Source: Pectobacterium atrosepticum (lineage in GTDB: Bacteria; Pseudomonadota; Gammaproteobacteria; Enterobacterales; Enterobacteriaceae). Taken from it: a DNA stretch of 64,000 nt. The stretch's first letter is position 1. Every line of letters starts with the position of its first letter. Of this stretch, positions 43,439-52,412 are shown piece by piece. Below the pieces are notes generated by a model, which was not told the DNA's origin, searched no databases, and saw only the letters and a program-made list of their open reading frames with translations. The stretch spans positions 48,253-112,252 of the forward strand of contig CP036162.1 in NCBI GenBank assembly GCA_019056595.1, in the 5' to 3' direction. A program made the translations under genes and the position numbers.

Positions 43439-44220
43439 CCGGCGCGTTGCTGCCCGCCCCCTACCCGATGGAGGCGACGCCCCAACTGCCGGTTGCTATC
43501 GATTACCCGTCCGCCCTGGCGCTGCGCCACATGGCTCTCGTTCAGGATGAACTGCCGAAATACCTGCTGGCGCCGGAAGTGAGCGCCCTGCTCCACTATG
43601 TGCCCGATCTGCATCGCAAGATGCTGCTGGCAACCCTCTGGAACACGGGTGCGCGCATTAATGAGGCCCTGGCGCTGACGCGGAGTGATTTTTCCCTGGC
43701 ACCGCCCTACCCGTTTGTTCAGCTTGCCACTCTCAAACAACGGACCGAAAAAGCCGCCAGAACAGCTGGCCGTGCGCCCGCCGGCAGTCAGGCTCACCGG
43801 CTGGTACCGCTTTCTGATGCGAACTATGTCGGCCAGCTGGCGATGATGGTTGCCACGCTGAAAATTCCGCTGGAGCGGCGCAACAAACGAAGCGGCAGAA
43901 CGGAGAAGGCGCGTATCTGGGAGATCACAGACCGTACCGTCCGCACCTGGCTGACCGAAGCGGTGGAGGCCGCGGCGGCCGACGGGGTAACGTTCTCAGT
44001 ACCGGTGACGCCCCATACGTTCCGCCACTCCTACGCGATGCACATGTTGTACGCCGGCATACCGCTGAAAGTGCTGCAGAGTCTGATGGGGCATAAGAGC
44101 ATTAGCTCGACGGAGGTGTATACGAAGGTGTTTGCGCTCGATGTGGCCGCACGGCACAGGGTGCAGTTTCAGATGTCGGGCAGCGATGCTATCGCGCTTA
44201 TTAAGCGTGGGCGATCGTAG
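43435..44220 (+). CDS. resD: ResD-like tyrosine recombinase
   Basis: 261 aa from ATG 43435. Catalytic residues: Arg in NTGARINEAL, H-x-x-R in HTFRHSY, His in LMGHKS and Tyr in STEVYTKV. Size and context match ResD of F (268 aa), which resolves plasmid dimers at a nearby site. This gives stable inheritance together with the partition genes at 45.7-48.2 kb. The longer frame from 43393 is not needed because the ATGA overlap gives a coupled start. Confidence 0.85.
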   Translation: MTGALLPAPYPMEATPQLPVAIDYPSALALRHMALVQDELPKYLLAPEVSALLHYVPDLHRKMLLATLWNTGARINEALALTRSDFSLAPPYPFVQLATLKQRTEKAARTAGRAPAGSQAHRLVPLSDANYVGQLAMMVATLKIPLERRNKRSGRTEKARIWEITDRTVRTWLTEAVEAAAADGVTFSVPVTPHTFRHSYAMHMLYAGIPLKVLQSLMGHKSISSTEVYTKVFALDVAARHRVQFQMSGSDAIALIKRGRS

Positions 44221-44319
44221 TCGTCGAGATCGATGCAGTTCTACACAGCGTTATCCACTGATTTTGTGGATAAGCCTGTTCCTGGATTTGAATCGTTGTA
44301 TCGCAGATGGAGGCAGTGT

Positions 44320-45618
44320 ATGTCAGAGAAGAAAGATCCCTGGGTAACCATCCACATTCTTTCAGAAGATAAACCCCGAACGTTCTCTCCTGAGCGGCGA
44401 GCCAGCTCACCTGAATCTTATCAGCGGGTGTTGAAAACGGCACGCGATACCCGCTATATCGCGGTGTGTGGCTGCGTACGAGATAAGGAACTGCGACTCT
44501 ATGTTCGTACTGACCCCCGCAGCGGGCAATTTTCGCTACGCCGGTTTCCGTTTACCGGCCCCTCTCATGCCGAGACGTGCAGCTATTATTGTCGGGTAAA
44601 CCGGGACGGTGGCGCGTCAACCTACAGCGTTGACGCCATTCGTGAAGACGCTGACGGTACCTTGCATCTTACTCTGAACTATTCACTGCGGGTAAAGCCT
44701 GACGGTAGCGATCAAGCGCATCCCGAACCGTGCTTGGCGCAACGTCAACGCCGAGCAACAACAAAACAGCCGCGCACCACCCTGCTTGGCATGTTGCACC
44801 TGTTGTGGGAAACGACCGAAACCAATTGTTGGACACCGGCATTTGAAGAACGGCGTAGCCAGCAGGGTGTCATGTGGCGAATTCGGGAGGCGGCCGGGAC
44901 CATCAAACAGGGCCGGACTTTACTCCGTGACGTGTTGATGTTGCCAGGACGGAGCCAGAATAATTCCGACGTGTTCCGGTATGCGGTACAAAACAGCCGG
45001 CGATTGGTGGTGATTTCGGAACTAGATGAATGGACTCCTGCGCCCGATGATCACAACGGGATATTGCCGGTCTCCTGCCCTACTGACAGTAAGAAACTTT
45101 TTCTCAATATTGATGCTACGCGCTGGAATGACACATTGGAGCGATTCAGAGTGGAAAGCGCATGGTGGCGTCAGGGAAAGAAAGTGATGGCCATTGCGGT
45201 AACGGACGTGCCAGTTGAGGGCAACTATTGGCGCGCTAAGGTTCGACAAGTCTGTCTGATGATGATCAGCACGCGCTACATTCCACTCGACTCATCCTAT
45301 GAAGGTGAGGTGGAGGAAAAGCTGGCCAGAGAACGGCGTTCGTTTGTGAAACCACTGCGCTATGACTCCGCTGAGGATGAGTACCATCCCGACTTTTGTC
45401 TTAGTGATACTGAATCAGCTGATATCTACCCCATGGAAGTCTGGGGGATGGAAACTGCGGATTACCAGTTACACCGTGCGCAGAAAACGGATTGGTACAA
45501 TCAGGAGTATCCACAGTCCTGGTGGGGATGGGATGTAGCTCAACAAGTTGTTCCTGATTTCCCACCCAGAAGCGCGTATCAACAGGATAAGTACCCCTTG
45601 GATGAAGATAAGGGGTGA
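44320..45618 (+). CDS. DUF1173-like protein with a nuclease-like C-terminus
   Basis: 432 aa from ATG 44320. An early Cys pair (VCGCVRDKELRLYVRT), followed by SHAETCSYYCR, fits the DUF1173 type of plasmid/ICE proteins. Near the C-terminus DEYHPDFCLSDTESA, then PMEVWGME, gives a PD...E-x-V pattern like a restriction-endonuclease fold with a changed active site. The role is unknown; it may be a DNA-processing or defence protein. The upstream frame to 44233 lacks a ribosome site. Confidence 0.65.
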   Translation: MSEKKDPWVTIHILSEDKPRTFSPERRASSPESYQRVLKTARDTRYIAVCGCVRDKELRLYVRTDPRSGQFSLRRFPFTGPSHAETCSYYCRVNRDGGASTYSVDAIREDADGTLHLTLNYSLRVKPDGSDQAHPEPCLAQRQRRATTKQPRTTLLGMLHLLWETTETNCWTPAFEERRSQQGVMWRIREAAGTIKQGRTLLRDVLMLPGRSQNNSDVFRYAVQNSRRLVVISELDEWTPAPDDHNGILPVSCPTDSKKLFLNIDATRWNDTLERFRVESAWWRQGKKVMAIAVTDVPVEGNYWRAKVRQVCLMMISTRYIPLDSSYEGEVEEKLARERRSFVKPLRYDSAEDEYHPDFCLSDTESADIYPMEVWGMETADYQLHRAQKTDWYNQEYPQSWWGWDVAQQVVPDFPPRSAYQQDKYPLDEDKG

Positions 45619-45639
45619 TGACGGCGCATGAGGGATTTG

Positions 45640-45720
45640 TTCGATGGTTTATAATAAATCAATCATAAGTCATACTTATTAAGTAATAATTCATACTTGT
45701 GAATTATTACTTATGATCAT
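45640..45720. promoter_or_regulatory. CATACTT repeats downstream of the partition operon
   Basis: CATAAGTCATACTT, ATTCATACTTG and ATTACTTATG lie within ~60 bp. The same motif recurs at 46650-46784, so this is a candidate second cluster of centromere/operator sites. Confidence 0.5.
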
Positions 45721-45988
45721 CTTTCTCTAAGTACATCATCAATGCTTCTCTTACTATTGCGCTTACGTTCTTAGGATCTTTACCAGAACGTTTGTTGTTT
45801 AAAGCTTTATCCTCAATCGTTCTAAGCATTGATTCACCGAGAGAAATTGTCGTTCTGCACTGTTTTTCCTGCTCATTTTTTTCGGGTGAACCGTAAGGCT
45901 TATCTGCAAGGCGCATTGCTAAGGCTTCGGCTTGTTCTGGCGTTACCGGAGGGCGATTTCCTGCCTGTTGGCTTGCTTTTTTTACCAT
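45707..45988 (-). CDS. ribbon-helix-helix partner of ParA
   Basis: 93 aa. A disordered, charged N-terminus, then CRTTISLGESMLRTIEDKAL and NVSAIVREALMMYLEK, the RHH (CopG/ParG) fold. In type Ib systems this protein binds the centromere and stimulates ParA. It follows parA with no gap. Confidence 0.75.
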   Translation of the reverse strand: MVKKASQQAGNRPPVTPEQAEALAMRLADKPYGSPEKNEQEKQCRTTISLGESMLRTIEDKALNNKRSGKDPKNVSAIVREALMMYLEKDDHK

Positions 45989-46626
45989 TATCCTACGACC
46001 TCTTTGAGGAGTTGTTCTATCTCAGCTTTAGCAGAGTTGTTGTCTGTTTCTAGAACACCGATACCGTTACTGATGCTGTCGCGATACACTTTTCTGAAGC
46101 ACACCACTGTGTCCATCGCTTGTATAGTTGGAAACTCATCAAGGTACTCTAGGAATTCTTTTCTTTCATTTCCTCTAAGTACCGGATTCGTTGTCGCCAT
46201 GCTCTGCAAGCAATAGACTTTAAGGTCTGGATTTAGATCTCGCATTGCTTCTACTTGCTGTTGGAGTTCAACAAGTGTATCTAAGTCGGGCTGAGAGCAT
46301 TGGAGTGGTGCTATAAGTTGATGTGCAACTACACCACTCGTTATAAATTCGCGCGAGTTACGACCAGCTACATCAACAATCACAAACGGATATTTTTCAT
46401 CCAATGCACGTAGGGTTTGGGTGAGATTTTCGTATTTTTCAATCAGCGTTATGGCTGGCAATATTCCTTCCGCTTCACGTTCTGCATGCCACTTTGCAGC
46501 TGATCTCTGAAGGTCAGCATTAACTAAGCAGACATCTTCACCACGCAAAGCTAGCCCAACAGCGAGATTTACAGAGGTGGTTGTTTTTCCTGAACCACCT
46601 TTGTTGCCACCTACAAGAATGATCAT
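45988..46626 (-). CDS. parA: ParA-family partition ATPase
   Basis: 212 aa with deviant Walker A GGNKGGSGKTTT at the N-terminus, VDVAGRNS as motif A' and LQSMATTNP. Its short form without HTH marks a type Ib ParA. It moves plasmids over the nucleoid together with the RHH protein. The gene is divergent from parM, with ~235 bp of AT-rich repeats between. Confidence 0.88.
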   Translation of the reverse strand: MIILVGGNKGGSGKTTTSVNLAVGLALRGEDVCLVNADLQRSAAKWHAEREAEGILPAITLIEKYENLTQTLRALDEKYPFVIVDVAGRNSREFITSGVVAHQLIAPLQCSQPDLDTLVELQQQVEAMRDLNPDLKVYCLQSMATTNPVLRGNERKEFLEYLDEFPTIQAMDTVVCFRKVYRDSISNGIGVLETDNNSAKAEIEQLLKEVVG

Positions 46627-46639
46627 CTGTTGAATCTCA

Positions 46640-46800
46640 TAAATATGATGTATGAAGTATGAATTTTAATCTGTACTTACATTAAGTGTCAATCTCACAT
46701 GTAGAACGCTTGTTAGGTATGAAGTGTGAAGTATGAAGTGATAAATATTAATTATTACTTGTGTTTTATTAATTCATACTTATGATTGGATACTCAAGTT
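46640..46800. promoter_or_regulatory. partition centromere/operator region with TATGAAG repeats
   Basis: GTATGAAGTATGAA (46650-46663) and GTATGAAGTGTGAAGTATG (46717-46735) are direct repeats of a 7-9-bp unit; ATTCATACTTATG follows at 46772. It lies in the divergent spacer of parA and parM. It could serve as centromere for one or both systems. Confidence 0.6.
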
Positions 46801-46862
46801 GAGTATTGTGGCTTGATAAACGGCGGTTGTTTCTCAGTGTGAGTATTTATGAAGGAAGGGAC

Positions 46863-47837
46863 ATGAACATTTTTTGTGATGACGGCTCTACAAATGTGAA
46901 ATTGGCGTGGATGGATGGTAAGGAATTAAAAACCTCCATCTCGGGTAACTCGTTTTGCCACGATTGGAAAGTGGACGGCATTGGTAGCGGCAGGACATTC
47001 AATTACCAGATAGATGATCGTAAGTATGGCTATGACCCGGTCACCGAAGCTTCCATTACAACTACTCATGTTGAGTATCAATACTCGGATGCTAACCTGC
47101 TGGCTATTCACCATGCATTATTGAATAGTGGGTTGGCACCGGCCGAGGTACATTTGACCGTCACTCTGCCAATTAGTGAGTACTATACCCAAGACTGCCA
47201 AAAGAATATGGCCAACATTGAGCGCAAAATTGCGAACGTAACGCGCCCTCTGACGTTGAATAAGGGTGAGTTGTTCACTATCGCCAGTGTTGACGTTATG
47301 CCAGAAGCACTGCCTGCCGTATTTAGCCGTTTAGCTCGAGATAAAGTAGGGCAGTATGAGAAATCACTGGTGATCGATCTGGGCGGCACGACGATGGATA
47401 CCTGCGTGATCATGGGGCAGTTTGAGTCTGTATCATCCGTGCATGGAAACCCGAAAATTGGTGTAGCACTGGTTACAAACCCTACGCTGGCAGCGCTAAA
47501 GATGGCGTGGAGCACAACCAGTCCGATGATGGCCAATGAGCTGATTAAAAATCGGGATAAAGATAACGTCGTGAACCAGTTTGTGAATGATGTTTCAAAG
47601 AAAGCGATGGTATTGAGCACCATCGAAGATGCCATTCATGACCTCGGGAATAGGGTTGTTGACGATCTATCACAGTTCCGGAGTGTTAACCGCGTGTATG
47701 TTCTAGGTGGAGGGGGGCCGCTCATTGAGGCCGCGGTACGAAAAGCGTGGGCACATTTGGGTGATAAAGTTGTGGTTATCGATGACCCTCAAACGGCTCT
47801 TGTGCAGGCAATGGCCTATATTAAACAGGAGGACTAA
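46863..47837 (+). CDS. parM: ParM/StbA actin-like partition ATPase
   Basis: 324 aa from ATG 46863 (GGAAGGGAC upstream). The actin-fold phosphate loops are VIDLGGTTMDT and an early CDDGSTNVKLAW; an adenosine loop with VYVLGGGGPLIE is near the end. It forms filaments that push plasmid copies apart. The frame to 46806 adds residues without a site. It is followed by parR after 5 bp. Confidence 0.9.
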   Translation: MNIFCDDGSTNVKLAWMDGKELKTSISGNSFCHDWKVDGIGSGRTFNYQIDDRKYGYDPVTEASITTTHVEYQYSDANLLAIHHALLNSGLAPAEVHLTVTLPISEYYTQDCQKNMANIERKIANVTRPLTLNKGELFTIASVDVMPEALPAVFSRLARDKVGQYEKSLVIDLGGTTMDTCVIMGQFESVSSVHGNPKIGVALVTNPTLAALKMAWSTTSPMMANELIKNRDKDNVVNQFVNDVSKKAMVLSTIEDAIHDLGNRVVDDLSQFRSVNRVYVLGGGGPLIEAAVRKAWAHLGDKVVVIDDPQTALVQAMAYIKQED

Positions 47838-47842
47838 ACACA

Positions 47843-48235
47843 GTGGCTGACGGCAATGAAGAAAGAAAGAAATTCAATCTCTACCTTCATCCGGATGGGC
47901 GCCCTGATCAAATGGCCCTTGCTGAAATAGAAACGGTGCCCCGGAAAAGCCGGGGCGACCTCTATAGAGAAGCTCTAATCTCAGGCTTGGTATTGCACCA
48001 TCTGGATTCGCGCATCCCCGCGGTGCTGACCTCGCTGTTTACTAAAACGTTAACAGTCGATCAGGTCATTAATCAGATCGCCCAGATCACCGGATGGACA
48101 CCATCGTTGGTCGCCGTGAGAGATGTGCTTGCAGTCTTGGGAGATACCAGCACCTCATTGTCAACTCCCGAGAAGAAGAACGAAGAAGATGAGTTACTGA
48201 AAGTCTCTAGGGAAAAGTTAAAAGGGCTCATGTAA
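47843..48235 (+). CDS. parR: ParR/StbB-like centromere adaptor
   Basis: 130 aa with an N-terminal RHH-like half (KKFNLYLHPDGRPDQMALAE, RGDLYREALISGLVLHHL) and an acidic tail. Position after parM and size match StbB/ParR, which links the centromere to ParM filaments. Confidence 0.82.
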   Translation: MADGNEERKKFNLYLHPDGRPDQMALAEIETVPRKSRGDLYREALISGLVLHHLDSRIPAVLTSLFTKTLTVDQVINQIAQITGWTPSLVAVRDVLAVLGDTSTSLSTPEKKNEEDELLKVSREKLKGLM

Positions 48236-48245
48236 GCGCGTACAT

Positions 48246-49508
48246 TCAGTACAATCGGGCCTTCGGGAGATCTCTCCAGCTTGTTGTATACGCGGGTGAG
48301 AGCATATCCCGTTTCATGGCCCAACTTTTATTTATACCTTGCCCAACAAAGAACACTTTGCCATTTCTGGACTGATTGATGTTGTCGATCGCCTGCATCA
48401 GCTGTTCGCTATATACTCGCGGTTGCATCGAATCGAAAAGATTAAGCTGGGTTACACCGGTCGAAAAATCATTCAGCATTATGCCAGCTTTAGCGTAGCG
48501 GTAGCCGTCGTTCCATATAGTATCCAAGGCCTTGACAGCAGCTGCGATAACATCACGCGTATCTTGCGTTGGGATCGCAAGGTACTGGCTGGCTAGATTG
48601 CCGTAGTAGGGTTCTTTTACGGCAAAAGGAGATGTTTTGATAAATACACTTATATGCCGGCAATATTGATGCTCCAGTCGCAATTTTTCCGCAGCTCGCT
48701 CAGCATACTGGCAAATAGCCTGACGCATATCGTCGTATGCGGTAATGCGTAAACCAAAACTTCTATTACAGACGATCTGCTGTTTCGCCGGCAGCTCTTC
48801 TACGGATATGCAGGGAACACCGTTCAGTTCGCGGACTGTGCGTTCTAAAACCACACCAAACGTCTTCTTAATCAGTTGCACGTTGGCATCGGCTAACTGA
48901 AGTGCTGTTTTCACGCCCATGGCAGTCAGCTTGACACTAAGCCGACGCCCAACTCCCCAAACCTCATCAACAGGCAGCAGCGCCATGAGTTTACGCTGGC
49001 GAACACGGTCACTCAGATCGACAACACCTCCAGTTGCAGGCCAGTGCTTAGCTGCGTGGTTGGCCAGCTTAGCGAGCGTTAGAGTTTGCGCGATGCCAAT
49101 ACCGCACGTAAGGCCGGTTTGCTGCAAAACAGTCGCTCGTACGCGCTGGCCATAAGCCGCGAGAGGTTCACTGGCTTCAATACCATCAATACGCAGGAAT
49201 GCCTCATCGATAGAATAAACAAAGATTTCCGGTGCCAAGGATTCCAGCACCGACATGACTCTGGCAGAAAAATCACCATAGAGAGAATAGTTGCTGCTGA
49301 AGCATGCCACATGGTGACGTTCTATGAGAGGTTTCGCCTGGAAAAAGGGGAGTCCGCGTTTGATGCCGAGGTCTTTAGCTTGACGATTAAGGGCGACGAT
49401 CGCGCCATCGTTGTTGCTGAGCACAATTACGGGTTTGCCCGTTAGGTCCGGGCGAAAAAGTTGCTCGACACTGGCGTACATGGAGTTGACGTCAGCAAGT
49501 AGAAACAT
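48246..49508 (-). CDS. umuC: UmuC-like Y-family DNA polymerase subunit
   Basis: 420 aa. LADVNSMYASVEQLFRPDL and YSIDEAFLRI hold the catalytic acidic residues of Y-family polymerases. A HhH region contains VWGVGRRLSVKL. The beta-clamp motif QLNLFD is near residue 350. It forms the error-prone Pol V with the UmuD-like protein from the gene before it (12 bp away) and is SOS-induced. Plasmid forms are called ImpB/MucB/SamB/RumB; I cannot choose among them. Confidence 0.92.
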   Translation of the reverse strand: MFLLADVNSMYASVEQLFRPDLTGKPVIVLSNNDGAIVALNRQAKDLGIKRGLPFFQAKPLIERHHVACFSSNYSLYGDFSARVMSVLESLAPEIFVYSIDEAFLRIDGIEASEPLAAYGQRVRATVLQQTGLTCGIGIAQTLTLAKLANHAAKHWPATGGVVDLSDRVRQRKLMALLPVDEVWGVGRRLSVKLTAMGVKTALQLADANVQLIKKTFGVVLERTVRELNGVPCISVEELPAKQQIVCNRSFGLRITAYDDMRQAICQYAERAAEKLRLEHQYCRHISVFIKTSPFAVKEPYYGNLASQYLAIPTQDTRDVIAAAVKALDTIWNDGYRYAKAGIMLNDFSTGVTQLNLFDSMQPRVYSEQLMQAIDNINQSRNGKVFFVGQGINKSWAMKRDMLSPAYTTSWRDLPKARLY

Positions 49509-49520
49509 GGCAACCTCAGC

Positions 49521-49940
49521 TCAGCGTAGCGTGTGAATGGCGTGTATTACCACACCGAATATTTCCAGATCATCAGGCTCCACGAAAAGCGGGGCATATG
49601 CCGGATTCATCGGTTGTAGACACAGCCGCGGTGTAGTGCAGAGCCTCTTGACGGTAAATTCGCCTTCAACCGCAGCAATGACGATATCACCGTGGCCAGG
49701 TGTTAACGCCTTATCCACGATTAGTAAGTCGCCAGATAGTATGCCGGCTTCCGTCATCGAGTCACCGGTGGCTCGTACAAAAAAAGTGGCTGAGGGATGA
49801 GCGATGCAATATTCGTTTAAGTCCAGCTGGCGTTCGATATAGTCTTCGGCAGGCGATGGAAAGCCTGCAGGGCAGTGGGCCGCAAACAGGGGGAGTGGCA
49901 AGGAAGTTCCGGTTAGTGGCGCAAAGATAGTTGCTTTCAT
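49521..49940 (-). CDS. umuD: UmuD-like self-cleaving SOS protein
   Basis: 139 aa, S24 peptidase fold. The cleavage site is probably the AG bond in HCPAGFPSP; the nucleophile is Ser in [10 protein letters not shown] and the general base is Lys in EFTVKRL. After RecA-stimulated cleavage UmuD' joins UmuC. A perfect LexA box lies 12 bp upstream. Confidence 0.92.
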   Translation of the reverse strand: MKATIFAPLTGTSLPLPLFAAHCPAGFPSPAEDYIERQLDLNEYCIAHPSATFFVRATGDSMTEAGILSGDLLIVDKALTPGHGDIVIAAVEGEFTVKRLCTTPRLCLQPMNPAYAPLFVEPDDLEIFGVVIHAIHTLR

Positions 49941-49951
49941 AAATAAATCAC

Positions 49952-49967
49952 CTGTATATATAAACAG
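49952..49967. promoter_or_regulatory. LexA box of the umuDC-like operon
   Basis: CTGTATATATAAACAG fits CTGT-N8-ACAG exactly and sits just before the umuD-like gene. Confidence 0.92.
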
Positions 49968-50145
49968 TATTATTATTGCTTTATGGGTCTTTTATCAAGG
50001 TGATCTTTGTGGGGATTCGGTATTTGACTGATACATCGAAGAATGTTGTTGGGTATTAAAGGATAAAAACCACTGCCGCCCCCGATACGACCGGGGTTGC
50101 CCAACCCCTCGCCAGCCAGGAAAGAATTTCCTGACTGACTCACGG

Positions 50146-50508
50146 TTATGAATGAACTATCTGGGTTTTATTACTGCTTAGTGTTGGGAAGGTAATGGTG
50201 TCCCATGACCCAGAAAAAGCTGTGAGATGCTTTGGATTGTCAAAGGTGATGTTAGTAAGTTTTTGACAGAGATAAGCCGTGTATTTTGCGCGGAGGGTAA
50301 TTGCTGAGTAACTCTCGCCTTTAAAGATGTGATGCGTTTGGAGGTGTAGCTCTGTTCGGTCAGTGATATTTCTCTCCCTCACATGACAGCTAACGAACGC
50401 TATCATGTTTGCGGCGTTCGCTTCGTAAATGCATAAATTATTACGGTTGATATTAATTAAAATTGATTTTATTTCATGATTAAATTTTTTATATAACTTA
50501 TATATCAC
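50146..50508 (-). CDS. hypothetical protein in AT-rich region
   Basis: The frame is open for 120 codons; ATG around residue 35 (MIAFVSCHVRERN) is the likelier start since no ribosome site precedes 50508. The last ~85 residues (HIFKGESYSAITLRAKYTAY, TNITFDNPKHLTAFSGSWDT) look like a folded protein. Low GC and position beside the effector module suggest foreign DNA. Family unknown. Confidence 0.4.
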   Translation of the reverse strand: MIYKLYKKFNHEIKSILININRNNLCIYEANAANMIAFVSCHVRERNITDRTELHLQTHHIFKGESYSAITLRAKYTAYLCQKLTNITFDNPKHLTAFSGSWDTITFPTLSSNKTQIVHS

Positions 50509-50600
50509 TTTTTGTTAATTGTTTTAGTATTGAACTAGAAATAAAAAACACTCAGAATCTCTCCGTTAAAAGGAATTCATTTTATCAAAGGAGAATGATT

Positions 50601-52412
50601 ATGTCTGGAGCGGCGCGTCTTGATGATATTGGAAGCGGTCATGATTGTTTCCCTGAAACACCGATAACCGAGGGCAGTCCTGACGTCATTATCAATGGCC
50701 AGCCTGCAGCCCGTAAAGGCGATACCTTAAAAATTCACGGTTGCTCTTGTCCTAATAACCCTCATGGTGCGCATTCGCGAAAAATAGCTGAAGGTTCATC
50801 CACTGTTATTATTAACGGTAAACCTGCGGCGCGTATTGGTGATGGTATTAGTTGTGGCGGTGTCATTATTTCCGGCAGCGGTAACGTCATTATTGGCGAT
50901 ATCGGGTATAAATCTCCGGTTCGGGATTGCGCGAAACAAGCCTCGCTGAGTCACGCTCCTATATTGATATTGTCACCGATGCTGACAATAGAACCGGTTT
51001 TTGCCAAATCCTGCTTACGCGGTGCGGGTTGTACGAACGCGGGAACGGAAGATGAACTACAGGGCAATATCGGGGAAATGAGTCTCTATTTCTCTGAGCC
51101 TGTTGATGAATCTATAGCACCGGCTGATGAACAGGGTGACATAAAGCAGCATGCCCAGGCTGCGAAAAAGAAAAGTGAGCCTTCTGCTGTTTCCCTTCCC
51201 AAATCATTTACTGGGAAAAATGAACCGTTATCCCAGTCCTTGTCCAGTGCGATTAACACGCCTCAAATACCACCGATGGAGCCGTGGTATAAAACGATAT
51301 TTGACCTGTTAGTGGGTAAAGCCGATGCCGCGATGTTACCACCACCTCAACAACTGGTGATGGCAGGCACGGCAGCATCAGTCGGTTCGACAGCTGCTGC
51401 CGGCGGGGCTGTTGTACAGGCCAATCAGGATGCGGCCAGGATACTAACGTACCGTATGAAACGTCTCTCAGGCCCATCAGTTTGGCAAGGTCAGTTACAG
51501 ATGGCACAAGGCTTTTTGCTGATGGGGGCACTGATTCAGCAGCATTTGAAAGGTAAAAAAGAAGACCTGCTAACGCCTGATAAATTATTAGCGGTTGCGA
51601 AAAAACAGGGAACGGTGCCGAGCCGTGTTCGCTACCAATGGATGGAGGACGAAGAAACCGGTACGCTGAAGGCGGTGGGGTATCACACAGGTATGGAAAG
51701 CGGGCGCGACCAGGTGCGTGTCAGGCTACTGAAACATGATTTTCCCAACAATCGTTATGAGTTCTGGGAAGAGGGGGGCGCAGGACCGACCATTCTATGG
51801 ACACCAGATAATCCAGGTATGGGGTTGCCAACGGATACAGCACACGGTGAGGTGCCTGTAGTGCCGGCCGCAATACCCGGATTTGAAGTTCCAGAGATGG
51901 ACGATGTCAGTATCCTTGTATCACCGCTCCCAGACGAGAAAGATTTTCGGGACTATATTCTGGTGTTCCCTGAAAATGTGTTTCCACCGATTTATATTTA
52001 CCTGAGCAAGCCGCCTGTCAACTTGCTGGATGTGGATTTGTACAGTAATTTTGTTGGGCGCTCACGACAAGGGAAATATCAGGCTGACCATATGCCGTCT
52101 GCTGCGGCCGTTGAGGCCTTTTTGAGAAAAAAATTTCCCAGCCTAAAAGAGACACAGATAAAGGCGTTGAGTCGACAGGTTGCCGCACTGATTATCCCAA
52201 GAAACGTGCATCAGGAAGTTAGTCAAACGTACGGTGGCCGAAATCAGCCAGATGTTATAGAACGTGACTCGCAAGATCTGCGAGGGGCGGTTGATCGCAA
52301 TCTTGACGCTATCAAATCAGCGTTAAAGGATGCAGGGGCAACAGAAGAGCAGATAGAGGCAGCAAGGGAAAAGATGCATCAGCTGAATATTAAGCAAGGA
52401 TTATATAAATGA
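50601..52412 (+). CDS. PAAR-domain effector with S-type pyocin and HNH-type nuclease domains
   Basis: 603 aa from ATG 50601 (AAAGGAG upstream). Residues 1-105 form a PAAR tip domain (GSPDVIINGQPAARKGD, GSSTVIINGKPAARIGD). An Ala/Pro-rich linker and hydrophobic stretch (about 245-285) lead to a pyocin-S-like domain (RVRYQWMEDEETGTLKAVG, NRYEFWEEGGAGPTILWTP). The C-terminus, with YQADHMPSAAAVE and VHQEVSQTYGGRN, resembles an HNH/SHH-type DNase. It is probably delivered by a type VI secretion spike encoded elsewhere. The immunity gene follows. Confidence 0.85.
   Translation: MSGAARLDDIGSGHDCFPETPITEGSPDVIINGQPAARKGDTLKIHGCSCPNNPHGAHSRKIAEGSSTVIINGKPAARIGDGISCGGVIISGSGNVIIGDIGYKSPVRDCAKQASLSHAPILILSPMLTIEPVFAKSCLRGAGCTNAGTEDELQGNIGEMSLYFSEPVDESIAPADEQGDIKQHAQAAKKKSEPSAVSLPKSFTGKNEPLSQSLSSAINTPQIPPMEPWYKTIFDLLVGKADAAMLPPPQQLVMAGTAASVGSTAAAGGAVVQANQDAARILTYRMKRLSGPSVWQGQLQMAQGFLLMGALIQQHLKGKKEDLLTPDKLLAVAKKQGTVPSRVRYQWMEDEETGTLKAVGYHTGMESGRDQVRVRLLKHDFPNNRYEFWEEGGAGPTILWTPDNPGMGLPTDTAHGEVPVVPAAIPGFEVPEMDDVSILVSPLPDEKDFRDYILVFPENVFPPIYIYLSKPPVNLLDVDLYSNFVGRSRQGKYQADHMPSAAAVEAFLRKKFPSLKETQIKALSRQVAALIIPRNVHQEVSQTYGGRNQPDVIERDSQDLRGAVDRNLDAIKSALKDAGATEEQIEAAREKMHQLNIKQGLYK

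Noticed and set aside
43372..43797. 141-codon minus-strand frame opposite resD
   Set aside because: Antisense shadow of a strongly supported recombinase gene.
46650..46740. TATGAAG repeats as a CRISPR array
   Set aside because: Unit of 7-9 bp with no unique spacers and no cas genes; fits partition operator/centromere repeats.
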